Origin: an uncultured Coriobacteriales bacterium
Lineage (GTDB): Bacteria > Actinomycetota > Coriobacteriia > Coriobacteriales > UMGS124
NCBI GenBank assembly: GCA_934636245.1
Contig: CAKUAI010000017.1
Location: forward strand, 7,492-71,491
DNA length: 64,000 nt
Reading direction: 5' to 3'
The position numbers were made by a program, and so were the translations under genes. Of the stretch, positions 8,568-16,657 are shown in pieces (within the stretch, counting starts at the first letter, position 1; each line of letters opens with the position of its first letter). The notes below the pieces were generated by a model. That model did not search any database. It was not told where the DNA came from and worked only from the letters and a program-made list of their open reading frames with translations.

Positions 8568-9683
8568 TTACGCCTCCTTTGCCCTCTCGTCGTCCTTGAT
8601 GTCACCGGCCTGGCCACCACAGCACACGCACGGCTCGCCGCCCTGCCCCACGCCAACAAGTCCGAGTGCGTCGGCATCGAAGGCACAGCGCGCGATCTGA
8701 CCGCTCGGGTAGTTGCGCCACTCGGGCACCATGGTGCGGCACACGTCGGCCGCAAACTTGCAACGGTCGGCAAAGGGGCACGCGTCGGGCGGGTTCACGA
8801 GGGAAGGCGGCGTACCGGGAATGGAGACGAGGCGGTCGGTGCGGCGCTCGTTGGGGTTGGGCACGGCGCCGAGCAGGGCGCTTGTATAGGGGTGGCGCGG
8901 ACGCTCGAAGATGTCGTCGACCAGACCGCTCTCAAGTGCCATGCCACCGTACATGACCTCCACGCGGTCGCACAGGCTGGCGACAACTCCCAGGTCGTGG
9001 CTGATGAGCACGACGCTCATGCCTTCCTCGTCGCGCAGGCGGCGCAGCAGGTCGAGAATCTGCGCCTGGATAGTGACGTCAAGGGCGGTGGTGGGCTCGT
9101 CGGCGATGAGCAGACGCGGCTTGCAGCACAGAGCCATGGCGATGAGCACGCGCTGGCGCATGCCGCCGGAAAACTCGTGCGGGTAGCGGTCGAGGCGCTG
9201 GGCGGGCGAAGGGATGCCCACCTGGTCGAGAGCGTGGATGGCCTCCTCGCGGGCAGCGGCGCCGGTGAGGCCACGGTGGCGCTTGAGCACCTCGAAGAGA
9301 TGCTTGCCCACCGTTTTGACCGGGTCGAGCGAGGTCATGGGGTCCTGGAAGATCATGGCGATCTGGGAGCCGCACATGCCGCGGCGCTCCTTGGCGCTCA
9401 TGGCAAGCATGTTCTTGCCGGCGAACTCGAGCTTGTCGGCCGTGACCTCGGCGTTCTTGGGCAGAAGGCCCATGATCGACTTCATGGCAACGCTCTTGCC
9501 CGAACCAGACTCGCCCACAATGGCGAGAAACTCACCGTCGAGGACCGTGAGGTCCATACCTCGCACGGCCTTGATGAGGCGGCGGTGCGAGTGGAACGTG
9601 GTGCGCAGGTTGCGCACGCGCAGCAGCTCGCCGCGCGGCGAAGGCGCGTCCATGGCAGCGGCCTCGTTGTTCTCAGCAGCCAT
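8568..9683 (-). CDS. Dipeptide/oligopeptide/nickel ABC importer, ATPase (DppD/OppD type)
   Basis: 371 aa from the Met at 9683 (MAAENNEA); a longer frame to 10445 overlaps the permease gene and is not used. Walker A GESGSGKS at 57-64, Q-loop in [11 protein letters not shown], signature FSGGMRQR, Walker [13 protein letters not shown] and switch His in ISHDLG. The C-terminal domain carries [14 protein letters not shown], the Fe-S cysteine motif of the family, plus an extra CVCCGG near the end. It sits 2 bp after the permease gene and 6 bp before the second ATPase gene, so the subunits are made from one mRNA. Confidence 0.92.
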   Translation of the reverse strand: MAAENNEAAAMDAPSPRGELLRVRNLRTTFHSHRRLIKAVRGMDLTVLDGEFLAIVGESGSGKSVAMKSIMGLLPKNAEVTADKLEFAGKNMLAMSAKERRGMCGSQIAMIFQDPMTSLDPVKTVGKHLFEVLKRHRGLTGAAAREEAIHALDQVGIPSPAQRLDRYPHEFSGGMRQRVLIAMALCCKPRLLIADEPTTALDVTIQAQILDLLRRLRDEEGMSVVLISHDLGVVASLCDRVEVMYGGMALESGLVDDIFERPRHPYTSALLGAVPNPNERRTDRLVSIPGTPPSLVNPPDACPFADRCKFAADVCRTMVPEWRNYPSGQIARCAFDADALGLVGVGQGGEPCVCCGGQAGDIKDDERAKEA

Positions 9684-9685
9684 CG

Positions 9686-10639
9686 CTACCCCCTCTCCCC
9701 GCTCATGACCTGCGGGTCGGCAAAGACGCGCAAGACATTGCCCAGCTTGTTGAATGCGAAAATGACGATCACGATGAGCAGGCCCGGAATGAACGCCATA
9801 TAGATGTTGTTCTGCATGTAGCCCTGAGCGGCCTGCAGCAGGCTGCCCCACGAGCTCATGGGCTGCTGCACGCCGACGCCGAGGAACGACAGCGACGACT
9901 CGGTCATGATGGCGCTGGCAAGCGAGGTGGTGGCGGCGGTGATGATGGTGGGAAATGCCGAGGGGATCACGTGGCGCACGATGACCGACAGGCGCGACAC
10001 GCCGCACAGCTCCGCGTACTGCACGAAGTCGTGGCCGCGGATGGCCTGGGTCTCCGCACGCACGAGACGCGCGATCTCCATCCAGCTGAAAAGGCCGATG
10101 ACCAGGATGATCGACGTGATGCCAGGCTTGAGCAGGATGGACACGACCGTGACGAGCACCATCCACGGGATGGAGGAGAGCACGTCGACGAAGCGCATAA
10201 GGATCGCGTCGACAATGCCGCCGAAAAGACCGGCGATGGTGCCGACGAGGATGCCCACGACCATGCTCGTGAGCATGGCGAGCAGGCCCACCATGAGCGA
10301 GACGCGACCGCCGTAGACGACGCGTGCCAGGTAGTCGCGGCCGAGCTCGTCGGTGCCGAACCAGTGCTCGGCGCTGGGGGCGGCCAGGCGGTGCGCCACG
10401 TCGGTGGCGTTGGGGGCCAGCGGCAGCAGCGGCGCGATGAGGCACACCACGACGATGATGAGAAGAAGCGACAGCGAGATGATGGCGCCCTTGTCGCGCT
10501 TGAAGGCAAGCCAGGCGGCCTCGCGGCGCGTCATGTGGTTCTTCTTGGCCACCTTGGCTGCGGCCACGGCATCAAAAGCAGACTGGGCAGACACGGCGCC
10601 TTCGGGAGCGCTGCCTGCGGTTTCTTGAGCGAACTTCAT
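9686..10639 (-). CDS. Dipeptide/oligopeptide/nickel ABC importer, permease (DppC/OppC type)
   Basis: 317 aa membrane protein starting at 10639. Its ATG shares one base with the TAA of the upstream permease gene (TAATG), which implies translational coupling. After a cytoplasmic N-terminus there is a first membrane helix (IISLSLLLIIVVVCLIAPLL), the family motif HWFGTDELGRDYLARVVYGG, then five more helices. The EAA loop for ATPase contact is near VQYAELCGVSRLSVIVRHVI, followed by P. The motif SFLGVGVQQPMSSWG is typical of DppC/NikC. Confidence 0.92.
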   Translation of the reverse strand: MKFAQETAGSAPEGAVSAQSAFDAVAAAKVAKKNHMTRREAAWLAFKRDKGAIISLSLLLIIVVVCLIAPLLPLAPNATDVAHRLAAPSAEHWFGTDELGRDYLARVVYGGRVSLMVGLLAMLTSMVVGILVGTIAGLFGGIVDAILMRFVDVLSSIPWMVLVTVVSILLKPGITSIILVIGLFSWMEIARLVRAETQAIRGHDFVQYAELCGVSRLSVIVRHVIPSAFPTIITAATTSLASAIMTESSLSFLGVGVQQPMSSWGSLLQAAQGYMQNNIYMAFIPGLLIVIVIFAFNKLGNVLRVFADPQVMSGERG

Positions 10640-11598
10640 TATTTGCTGCCACCTCCCTGACGCATGCGGGGATCGACGATGCAGCACAGCACGTCAGCAA
10701 GCAGGTTGCCCAGGATGACGAGCGTGGAGGAAAGCACCAGGATCGACATGACGACGGGATAGTCCATGGCCTTGATCGCCGTGATGAAGTAGGGGCCCAC
10801 ACCCGGCCAAGAGAAGATGGTCTCGGTGATGATGGCACCCGTCACGAGCAGGGGCATTGCCATGCCCAGACGCGTGATGACCGGGATGAGCACGTTGCGG
10901 CAGATGTGTTTGAACATGACCTCGGCGTCGGAAGCGCCAAAGGCACGCTGCACCATGACATAGTCCTGCGTAGACTGCGTGATAGTGGAGCTACGGACAT
11001 AGCGCAGGTTGTCGGGCAAAAACGCCACCGTAAGCGTCACGAACGGCATGATGTAGTGCCGCGCGATGTCGAGCGCAGAACCGTCACCGATAGTCTGCAT
11101 GCCCAGGATGGGGAGCCATTTGAGCAGGTAGCCGAAGACGAAGATAAGCAGCATCGCAAACCAGAACGACGGCACGGCGATGCCGACAGAGGCGATAGCG
11201 TCGATGCAACGGTCCAGACGGCTGCCGCGATGCGCGCCGGCCACGAGGCCGAGCACGATGGCGAGCACGTAGGCGCAAAGGTACGCCGGCAACACGAGCA
11301 TGATCGTGTTGGGGATGCGCGCCGCGAGCTGGTCGGCAACAGCGGCCTTCGTCGTGATGGAATAGCCCCAGTTGCCTGTCACGAGGCTCTGCAGCCACTT
11401 GAGGTACTGCATCCACAGCGGGTCGTTGTAACCCAGGGCATCCTTCATCGCGGCCACGGTCTCCGCAGACATGCGGGGGTCGACCATGGCGTCGACGGCA
11501 TCGTAAGGCGCAAGGCTCATGAGCATGAAGCACAGCATCGTGATGACCAGGACCATGGGTATGGCAATCAAAATGCGGCGCAGGATAAACTTGGCCAC
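10639..11598 (-). CDS. Dipeptide/oligopeptide/nickel ABC importer, permease (DppB/OppB type)
   Basis: 319 aa, GTG start at 11598 behind GGAGGGGACGACACC. Membrane protein with six predicted helices. It has the DppB N-terminal signature (FILRRILIAIPMVLVITMLC), QYLKWLQSLVTGNWGYSI, the SIGIAVPSFW-like segment ASVGIAVPSFWFAMLL, and the EAA loop VMVQRAFGASDAEVMFKHI. It lies about 100 bp after the binding protein gene, with a hairpin between them, and overlaps the next permease gene by one base. Confidence 0.92.
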   Translation of the reverse strand: MAKFILRRILIAIPMVLVITMLCFMLMSLAPYDAVDAMVDPRMSAETVAAMKDALGYNDPLWMQYLKWLQSLVTGNWGYSITTKAAVADQLAARIPNTIMLVLPAYLCAYVLAIVLGLVAGAHRGSRLDRCIDAIASVGIAVPSFWFAMLLIFVFGYLLKWLPILGMQTIGDGSALDIARHYIMPFVTLTVAFLPDNLRYVRSSTITQSTQDYVMVQRAFGASDAEVMFKHICRNVLIPVITRLGMAMPLLVTGAIITETIFSWPGVGPYFITAIKAMDYPVVMSILVLSSTLVILGNLLADVLCCIVDPRMRQGGGSK

Positions 11599-11635
11599 GG
11601 TGTCGTCCCCTCCTTCCTTCCAAATCCCAGTACGT

Positions 11636-11671
11636 AAAAGGAGCCGACCCCGCTTTCGCGAGGTCGGCTCC
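11636..11671 (-). terminator. Intercistronic hairpin with T-run between binding-protein and permease genes
   Basis: A perfect 10-bp stem, GGAGCCGACC / GGTCGGCTCC, followed by TTTT on the - strand. It lies inside the operon, 28 bp past the binding protein stop. This position suits a partial terminator or 3' mRNA stabiliser that makes binding protein more abundant than the membrane complex. Confidence 0.8.
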
Positions 11672-11698
11672 TGCGAAACTACGACCTGTAGCCCTACG

Positions 11699-13285
11699 CT
11701 AGTCAGTCATGGAGAGCTTCGACATATCCTCGAAGGTATAGATGGGCACCAGGCCCGCTTCCTCCATGCCGGCAACGTTGGCGGTGGTCACGAGCAGGCG
11801 CATGTTGGAGTATACGGGATAGAACACCGCCATGTCCGCAATCTTTGCCTGAAGCTCGTTATAAATCTCCCGACGGGCGGCCTCGTCGGTCTGCTGGCGA
11901 CCCCGATCGAACAGCTCGTCAACCTCAGGGGCCTCGTAGTGCATGTAGTTGTAGGCGCCCTCGGTGAGGAAGAGCGGCGAGTACTTGTCGGGGTCAACGC
12001 CCATGATGTAGCCGCCGTAGTACAGGTCGTACTCGTTGTCGGGGTTCTTCATGGCCTGGTACTCGGCCGTGGCGTCCATGCCGTAGAGCTCGACGTTGAT
12101 GCCGGCCTCGGCAGCCTGCTCCTGAACCATGACGGCTGCAGTTGCCTGCAGGGAGTCATCGGCGGAGTAGGCGAACTTGAGGGTGGGGTTGGAGACGCCG
12201 GCCTCGGAAAGAAGCTGCTTGGCCTTCTCGACGTCGCGGTCGTACTTCTCAACGTCCTCGGTGGCCCAGGAGTTTGCCGGCGGCAGGAACGTGTAGGCCA
12301 GCGCGTAGTATTCATCGGAAAGCAGGGCCGCGTCGGCGATGGCCTTCTTGTCGAGCGAGAAGAAGAAGGCCTTGCGCACCTTCTCGTCGGTGACGCGCTT
12401 GGCGTTCATGCAGAAGTAGGAGACGCGGTTCTCGCTGTAGGGCGTCACGGTGAGGTTGTTGGCCTCGGGGTTGAGCTGCTCGATCTGGGCAGGCGTGCCG
12501 ATCCAGGCGTTGACCTGGCCAGTCTGGATGGCGGTCATGCCGGTGTTCTCGTTGGTGACGATCTGGAACACGACGTTGGGGATGTTGGGCGTGCCGCCGA
12601 AGTAGCTCTCGTTGGCGCTGAAGGAGAGATACTGGCCGATCTGGTACTCGTTGAGCTTGTAGGGGCCCGTTCCGATGCCCAAGCCGTTGACGTCGTTGTT
12701 CTCGAAGTCGGTAACGCCCTCGTAGATATGCTTGGGCATGATGAACTTCTCGCCTGCCAGGGCCTCGCCGCCGGCGGGGTTGAGGAACGGGAAGGTGAAC
12801 GTGACCGTGTAGTCGTCGACCTTCTGGATGTCGACCACGCCGTCATCGCCGTAGTTGAGGTCGGAATAGCCATTGGCCGTCTCAGTGTCACGCATGGTCT
12901 CATAGGAGAACACGACGTCGTCGGCCGTGAAGGGCTCGCCGTCGTTCCAAGTGACGCCCTGACGCAGGTGGGCGGTGTAGGTCAGGCCGTCCTCGGAGAC
13001 CTCGTGGGACTCGGCGAGGAAGTACTTGACGCCGTCGTTGGTGATGTCCCACAGGGGCGAATAGACGAGCTTGAGGGTCATGAGGCCGAAGCGGTCGGAG
13101 GTGGTGACGGGGTTGGGCGAGACGCTCGGGTCGCCGGCGATGGCGTAGATGAACGTGTCGGAAGCGGCATGCGCAACGGCAGGCATGCCGAACTGCGCCA
13201 GGATGGCGCTTGCGGAGATGGCCGCACCGGCGGCAACGAAGCTGCGACGGGAAAGGCCCTGGGAGAAGATCGAGGTGTCGGCCAT
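11699..13285 (-). CDS. Tat-exported extracellular solute-binding protein, family 5 (peptide/nickel)
   Basis: 528 aa from the ATG at 13285, preceded by TTGGAG at the right spacing; a TTG four codons upstream is less likely. The N-terminus has a twin-arginine signal (LSRRSFVAAGAAISASA) ending near AHAA. The mature part is an SBP_bac_5 protein: the binding-lobe segment GLTYTAHLRQGVTWNDGEPF, TADDVVFSYETM, GTGPYKLNEYQIGQYLSF and REIYNELQAKIAD are all typical. It captures the substrate outside the membrane for the permeases encoded downstream. No lipobox is seen, so membrane attachment is unclear. The family covers peptides, nickel and heme; I cannot fix the ligand. A 13-bp perfect inverted repeat lies about 105 bp upstream. 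Confidence 0.9.
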   Translation of the reverse strand: MADTSIFSQGLSRRSFVAAGAAISASAILAQFGMPAVAHAASDTFIYAIAGDPSVSPNPVTTSDRFGLMTLKLVYSPLWDITNDGVKYFLAESHEVSEDGLTYTAHLRQGVTWNDGEPFTADDVVFSYETMRDTETANGYSDLNYGDDGVVDIQKVDDYTVTFTFPFLNPAGGEALAGEKFIMPKHIYEGVTDFENNDVNGLGIGTGPYKLNEYQIGQYLSFSANESYFGGTPNIPNVVFQIVTNENTGMTAIQTGQVNAWIGTPAQIEQLNPEANNLTVTPYSENRVSYFCMNAKRVTDEKVRKAFFFSLDKKAIADAALLSDEYYALAYTFLPPANSWATEDVEKYDRDVEKAKQLLSEAGVSNPTLKFAYSADDSLQATAAVMVQEQAAEAGINVELYGMDATAEYQAMKNPDNEYDLYYGGYIMGVDPDKYSPLFLTEGAYNYMHYEAPEVDELFDRGRQQTDEAARREIYNELQAKIADMAVFYPVYSNMRLLVTTANVAGMEEAGLVPIYTFEDMSKLSMTD

Positions 13286-13390
13286 GATATGCTCCAATCA
13301 ATGGATGCGACGCGCGCTGTGCGGCTTGATTTGCCGAAGCGTTTGGCGTCGCGGGTTGGGCAAACTATGCAACGAAACTGGGTTGGTGTC

Positions 13391-13426
13391 AATTACCCTT
13401 TAACCTACTATGTTTAAAGGGTAATT
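13391..13426. promoter_or_regulatory. Perfect 13-bp inverted repeat upstream of the ABC importer operon
   Basis: AATTACCCTTTAA and its exact complement are separated by 10 bases and lie about 105 bp before the binding protein start. The AT-rich dyad in GC-rich DNA looks like an operator for a dimeric regulator. It does not match the NikR site (GTATGA-N16-TCATAC). Confidence 0.6.
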
Positions 13427-13573
13427 TCTCCATATAGCTGTAGGCAAACAAAAGCTCATGCGTATCGAGCCTGGCAGCAGCACTGCAGCACCCTGAAGTA
13501 CCCGCGTCAACGCCAAGGCGCATCAATAGGATCAATCGTCAGGCGGGGCCGACAGGCGGATGAGCGGACGGGC

Positions 13574-13768
13574 AAACACACGCATGCAGCTGGGGCGCAT
13601 CTTGCCGATCTGGCAACAACGCGTGCAGCCGGGATGTACCCCGCCGATCAGTTAGCGGCACATTCGACCAGGGCATGCCTCGCCAACCGATGAGTAGCGC
13701 ATGCGGCCGGGATGCGTCGTGCCGATCAGTTAGCAGCACATACAGCTGGGGCGCGTCTTGCCGATCAT
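13574..13768 (-). repeat. 39-bp tandem array growing from the 3' end of cyuA
   Basis: Read on the - strand, five consecutive units of exactly 39 bp can be aligned. Unit 1 is the last 13 codons of cyuA including the stop (ATCGGCAAGACGCGCCCC...TGCTAA). Units 2, 4 and 5 keep GATCGGC and the CATCCCGGC or CGCCCCAGC core, and unit 3 keeps the terminal TGCCGCTAA. A sixth, very degenerate unit may follow. The register of three is kept, so loss of the stop would add near-repeat peptides to the enzyme. Confidence 0.8.
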
Positions 13769-15040
13769 GATGTTGAGGATCTCGACGTCGGTGGAAGCCA
13801 TGCCCACGCGGCCCACGTAGCCCATCGAGGCGATGGAGGACTCCACGTCCTCGCCTACCAGGCCGTCGCCGGCGCAGAAGTCCTCACCGAGCATCGCCAT
13901 GGTGTGGCCGAGCATGGCGGCGTCCACCGCGCTCGAGATCTTGGCCGCGCAGCTCGCCTTGGCACCGTCGCACATGATACCGCCCACGTTGGCGATGGTG
14001 TTGACGACCGTAGAGCCTACCTGGGCGTCGGTGCCGCCGGCCAGGTAGGTCACCGCCGCGCCCGCACCGGCCGCCGCGCACACCACGCCGCAGAAAGCCG
14101 AGAGGCTGCCGATGTAACGCTTGAGGTGAAGCGCCGTGAGGTTTGAGATGCACAGGGCGCGCAGGAGCTGCTCGTGGGTGGCGTGGACCGAGGCGGCGTA
14201 CTCGATGACGGGCAGCGACACCGTCATGCCCTGGTTGCCCGAGCCCGAGTTGATGACGACGGGCAGGGAGCAGCCGCCCATGCGCGCGTCGGACCCCGCA
14301 GCTGCGCGGGCGCGCATGCGCGTCGTGACGTCGGCCGGGTGCATGGCGAGGATCGTGCGGCCGATCTCGCTTCCCCAGTGGCCGCGCAGGCCCTCTTCGG
14401 ACACGGCGGTGTTGCAGTCGATTTGGCGCTCAAGCAGGGGCTTCACACACTCAAGATCGATCTCACGGGCAAACGCGCAGATGTTGGCCATGGAAAGACG
14501 GTGGTAGACTTCCTGGCTGTAGGCGTCGTCTTCCTCGTCGTGAGCATCGCGCTGGATCGTCTCGCCGTCGCGGGTGACGTCGACGACGTTGGTGTGGCGG
14601 TCGCGCAGCGTGACCGAAGCGGTGTGGCCCGCGCCCGACACCTCCACGACGATGAAGAGGTTCGGCACGCCCTCGACAAGCTCGACCTCGCAGAAGCCCT
14701 GCGCGATGAGGGCTTGGGCACGCTCGACGACCTCGGGCGTTACCGACTGGAGGACCTCGAGCTCACGGTCGGCGTCGCCGCCGAGAAGACCGAGCACGGC
14801 CGCGACCTCGACGCCCTTGAGGCCGCCCGAGTTAGGCACGACGACGCTCTTGACGTTCTTGATGATGTTGCCGCTGCAGCGCACGACCATGTGCTCGACG
14901 GGCTCGCCAAGCGTGCGACCGGCAAGCGCCGCGCCATAGGCCAGGGCGATGGGCTCGGTGCAGCCCAGTGCGCACACGAGCTCTTTGCCGAGCAGCTTAA
15001 CGAACAGGGACGTGGTCTTCTCATCGGGCGACGCGGCCAT
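13730..15040 (-). CDS. cyuA: L-cysteine desulfidase CyuA (UPF0597/YhaM family, 4Fe-4S)
   Basis: 436 aa, exactly the length of E. coli CyuA/YhaM. The family uses a labile 4Fe-4S cluster to convert L-cysteine to pyruvate, ammonia and sulfide in the cytoplasm, and is distantly related to serine dehydratase. Visible are ALGCTEPIALAYGAALAG near residue 25, the glycine-rich INSGSGNQGMTVSLPVIEYA, and conserved cysteines in ALGCTEP, VGGIMCDGAKASC and the middle region, which supply cluster ligands. The C-terminus ends in the Cys-rich CMCC, part of the 39-bp repeat. Upstream at 15092-15103 is CATCTACCTGGG, also present in the 138-bp repeats elsewhere. In gut anaerobes this enzyme is a likely H2S source. 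Confidence 0.88.
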   Translation of the reverse strand: MAASPDEKTTSLFVKLLGKELVCALGCTEPIALAYGAALAGRTLGEPVEHMVVRCSGNIIKNVKSVVVPNSGGLKGVEVAAVLGLLGGDADRELEVLQSVTPEVVERAQALIAQGFCEVELVEGVPNLFIVVEVSGAGHTASVTLRDRHTNVVDVTRDGETIQRDAHDEEDDAYSQEVYHRLSMANICAFAREIDLECVKPLLERQIDCNTAVSEEGLRGHWGSEIGRTILAMHPADVTTRMRARAAAGSDARMGGCSLPVVINSGSGNQGMTVSLPVIEYAASVHATHEQLLRALCISNLTALHLKRYIGSLSAFCGVVCAAAGAGAAVTYLAGGTDAQVGSTVVNTIANVGGIMCDGAKASCAAKISSAVDAAMLGHTMAMLGEDFCAGDGLVGEDVESSIASMGYVGRVGMASTDVEILNIMIGKTRPSCMCC

Positions 15041-15155
15041 GCGGGTGCTCCCTCTATATTCAAACCATACCTCAGGGTTGAAGAAATCCCATCATCTACC
15101 TGGGTATTTGCTTGCAGACACCATACTATATAGCAAGAGGGGCACCCGGCGCTCA

Positions 15156-15845
15156 CTAATGGAGCAACTCGCCCCACGATTTAATAATGACGCCCGCCTG
15201 CGCCTGGATTTCGTCCGTTGGCTGCGTGGCCTGGCCGTTGACATGGCCCGCGCACGCCATGCCCGCCGCCTGCGCCGTGCGAATGGCGGTGAGGTGGTCT
15301 TCGAAGACGACGCACTCGTGCGGCTCCACGCCCAGCCGGCGCGCGGCCTCCAGGAAGATGTCGGGGTGCTCCTTGGTGTGATGCGCAACCTCGCAGCCGT
15401 GCACGCGCGTGTCGAACAGGCCCGTCATGGGCACGCGCGGCTCCATGGACGAGACGACCTGGGGGTCGTTGGTCGTGGCGATGGCCGTGAGGATGCCATG
15501 CTGCTTGAGGGCGCGCACATACTCGAGGGCGTCGGGGAACATCTGCACGTCGCGGGTATAGTGCTCGCGGCCCATGCGGTTCCACTCGTCGCAAATCTCC
15601 TGCGGCGACTCTGCCAGGCCATACGCCTCAACCGTGTAGCGCGCGCCGTCCTCAAAGCCGAGCAGCGCGAGCGTCTCGGCGTACTCCGGGCTGTAAGCAA
15701 GGCCGCGGGCGGCAAAGAAATCGCGGTCTACCTGCGCCCACACGTCACAGGAATCGGCCAGCGTACCATCGAAGTCGAAGATGGCCGCGCGAAAGGCAAA
15801 CGAGGAGGGACGAAGCTGGTCGAGACAGACACGTTGAGCTGGCAT
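15156..15845 (-). CDS. HAD-superfamily phosphatase/phosphoglycolate phosphatase-like
   Basis: 229 aa from the Met at 15845; a TTG start at 15908 is possible but has no better support. Motif I is FDFDGTLAD about 22 residues in. The C1-type cap domain follows (VWAQVDRDFFAARGLAYSPE). Motif II is the Thr pair in ILTAIATTNDPQ, motif III is the Lys in HHTKEHPDIFLEAARRLGV, and motif IV is VVFEDHLTAIRTAQAAGMAC. This layout matches the beta-phosphoglucomutase/GPH branch of the HAD family. The substrate cannot be predicted. It lies 115 bp upstream of cyuA on the same strand, so co-transcription is possible. Confidence 0.85.
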   Translation of the reverse strand: MPAQRVCLDQLRPSSFAFRAAIFDFDGTLADSCDVWAQVDRDFFAARGLAYSPEYAETLALLGFEDGARYTVEAYGLAESPQEICDEWNRMGREHYTRDVQMFPDALEYVRALKQHGILTAIATTNDPQVVSSMEPRVPMTGLFDTRVHGCEVAHHTKEHPDIFLEAARRLGVEPHECVVFEDHLTAIRTAQAAGMACAGHVNGQATQPTDEIQAQAGVIIKSWGELLH

Positions 15846-15956
15846 GAGGTCGTGTTCGCTTTCGGTAGTGGCGGGAGGTTGCGGGGCCAGAGAGACCCAA
15901 CGAGACAATATGGTAGCCGATGAGGGCCAGCGAGGCCAGGGTGCAAGGCCTCATGC

Positions 15957-15992
15957 AAAAGGCCCGGCACCGCATGTCATCGGTACCGGGCC
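15957..15992 (-). terminator. Rho-independent terminator of the molybdenum hydroxylase operon
   Basis: The stem GGCCCGG-ACCG / CGGT-CCGGGCC is followed on the - strand by TTTT. It lies about 70 bp after the stop of the heme-c protein gene, the last gene of the operon. Confidence 0.8.
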
Positions 15993-16060
15993 TGCAAAAT
16001 CAAGCAGCTCACATGCCCCATCTCAAAGATGGGCTCGCCTGCCTTGAGAGGCGGGCTTCC

Positions 16061-16570
16061 CTACTCGAGAATCGTGTGGCAGCTCGCGCAATCCTCGGGG
16101 GAGAGGTTGGCCGTGAGATGGTTCTCGGGAAGGCCCTCAAGAGAACCCGACTCGACGGCGTCCATGATTGCCTGGGGCAGGTCGGGTGCCTGGAACTCCA
16201 TGCCGTACGTCATGGCGTAATCCCCCGGGATTCCGTCAACCACGCCCTCGAGAGGCTCGAGGTTCTGCGAGACAACGGCGCCCACGGCACCGCCTGCGAT
16301 ACGCTCCTGCTGGAGCTTCTCCTCCTCGGAGCCCTCGATGGCCACGCCGCCCGAGGCGGCAGCCTCTACAGCGGGGTCGTATACCGCCAGCTCGCCCTTC
16401 TCGGCCATGTCGTTGTTGTCAAGCGTGTTGCCCAGGGCAGGCGCGCCTTCGGCATCGGCACTCGTAACCCCCGCGGTGCCGCCCGCGTACCAGGCACATG
16501 CGCCAACAAGCGCAACGGCAACCAGAGCACCGCCGACGACCAGCGCCTTCTTCTTGGTTTCAGCCACCAT
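16061..16570 (-). CDS. Membrane-anchored monoheme c-type cytochrome-like protein
   Basis: 169 aa from 16570 with an excellent Shine-Dalgarno (GAAGGAGGAACGACC). Residues 1-30 form a KKK-led hydrophobic segment ending VALVGACAWYAGG, read as an uncleaved anchor or possibly a lipobox (VGAC). The exported part is acidic and low in complexity. The single heme motif CASCH lies at 161-165, only four residues from the C-terminus. This fits an extracytoplasmic electron acceptor for the Tat-exported molybdenum hydroxylase encoded upstream in the same operon. The terminal placement of CxxCH is unusual, since most c-type domains have it near the N-terminus. Heme attachment is inferred from the motif only. 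Confidence 0.75.
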   Translation of the reverse strand: MVAETKKKALVVGGALVAVALVGACAWYAGGTAGVTSADAEGAPALGNTLDNNDMAEKGELAVYDPAVEAAASGGVAIEGSEEEKLQQERIAGGAVGAVVSQNLEPLEGVVDGIPGDYAMTYGMEFQAPDLPQAIMDAVESGSLEGLPENHLTANLSPEDCASCHTILE

Positions 16571-16657
16571 GGTCGTTCCTCCTTCTTTGGTCATCAATCA
16601 CATATCAATACATTTGCAGAGTCCCGCCTGGCAGGCGATGGATTCCTCCGCCAGGCT

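Noticed and set aside
7506..9803. 765-codon + strand frame across the ABC ATPase genes
   Set aside because: Antisense to two genes with intact Walker motifs.
7042..13285. Firm assignment of the importer as a nickel transporter because of the hypA-like gene
   Set aside because: The HypA-like protein lacks the nickel ligand His2, and the binding protein belongs to a family that covers peptides, nickel and heme.
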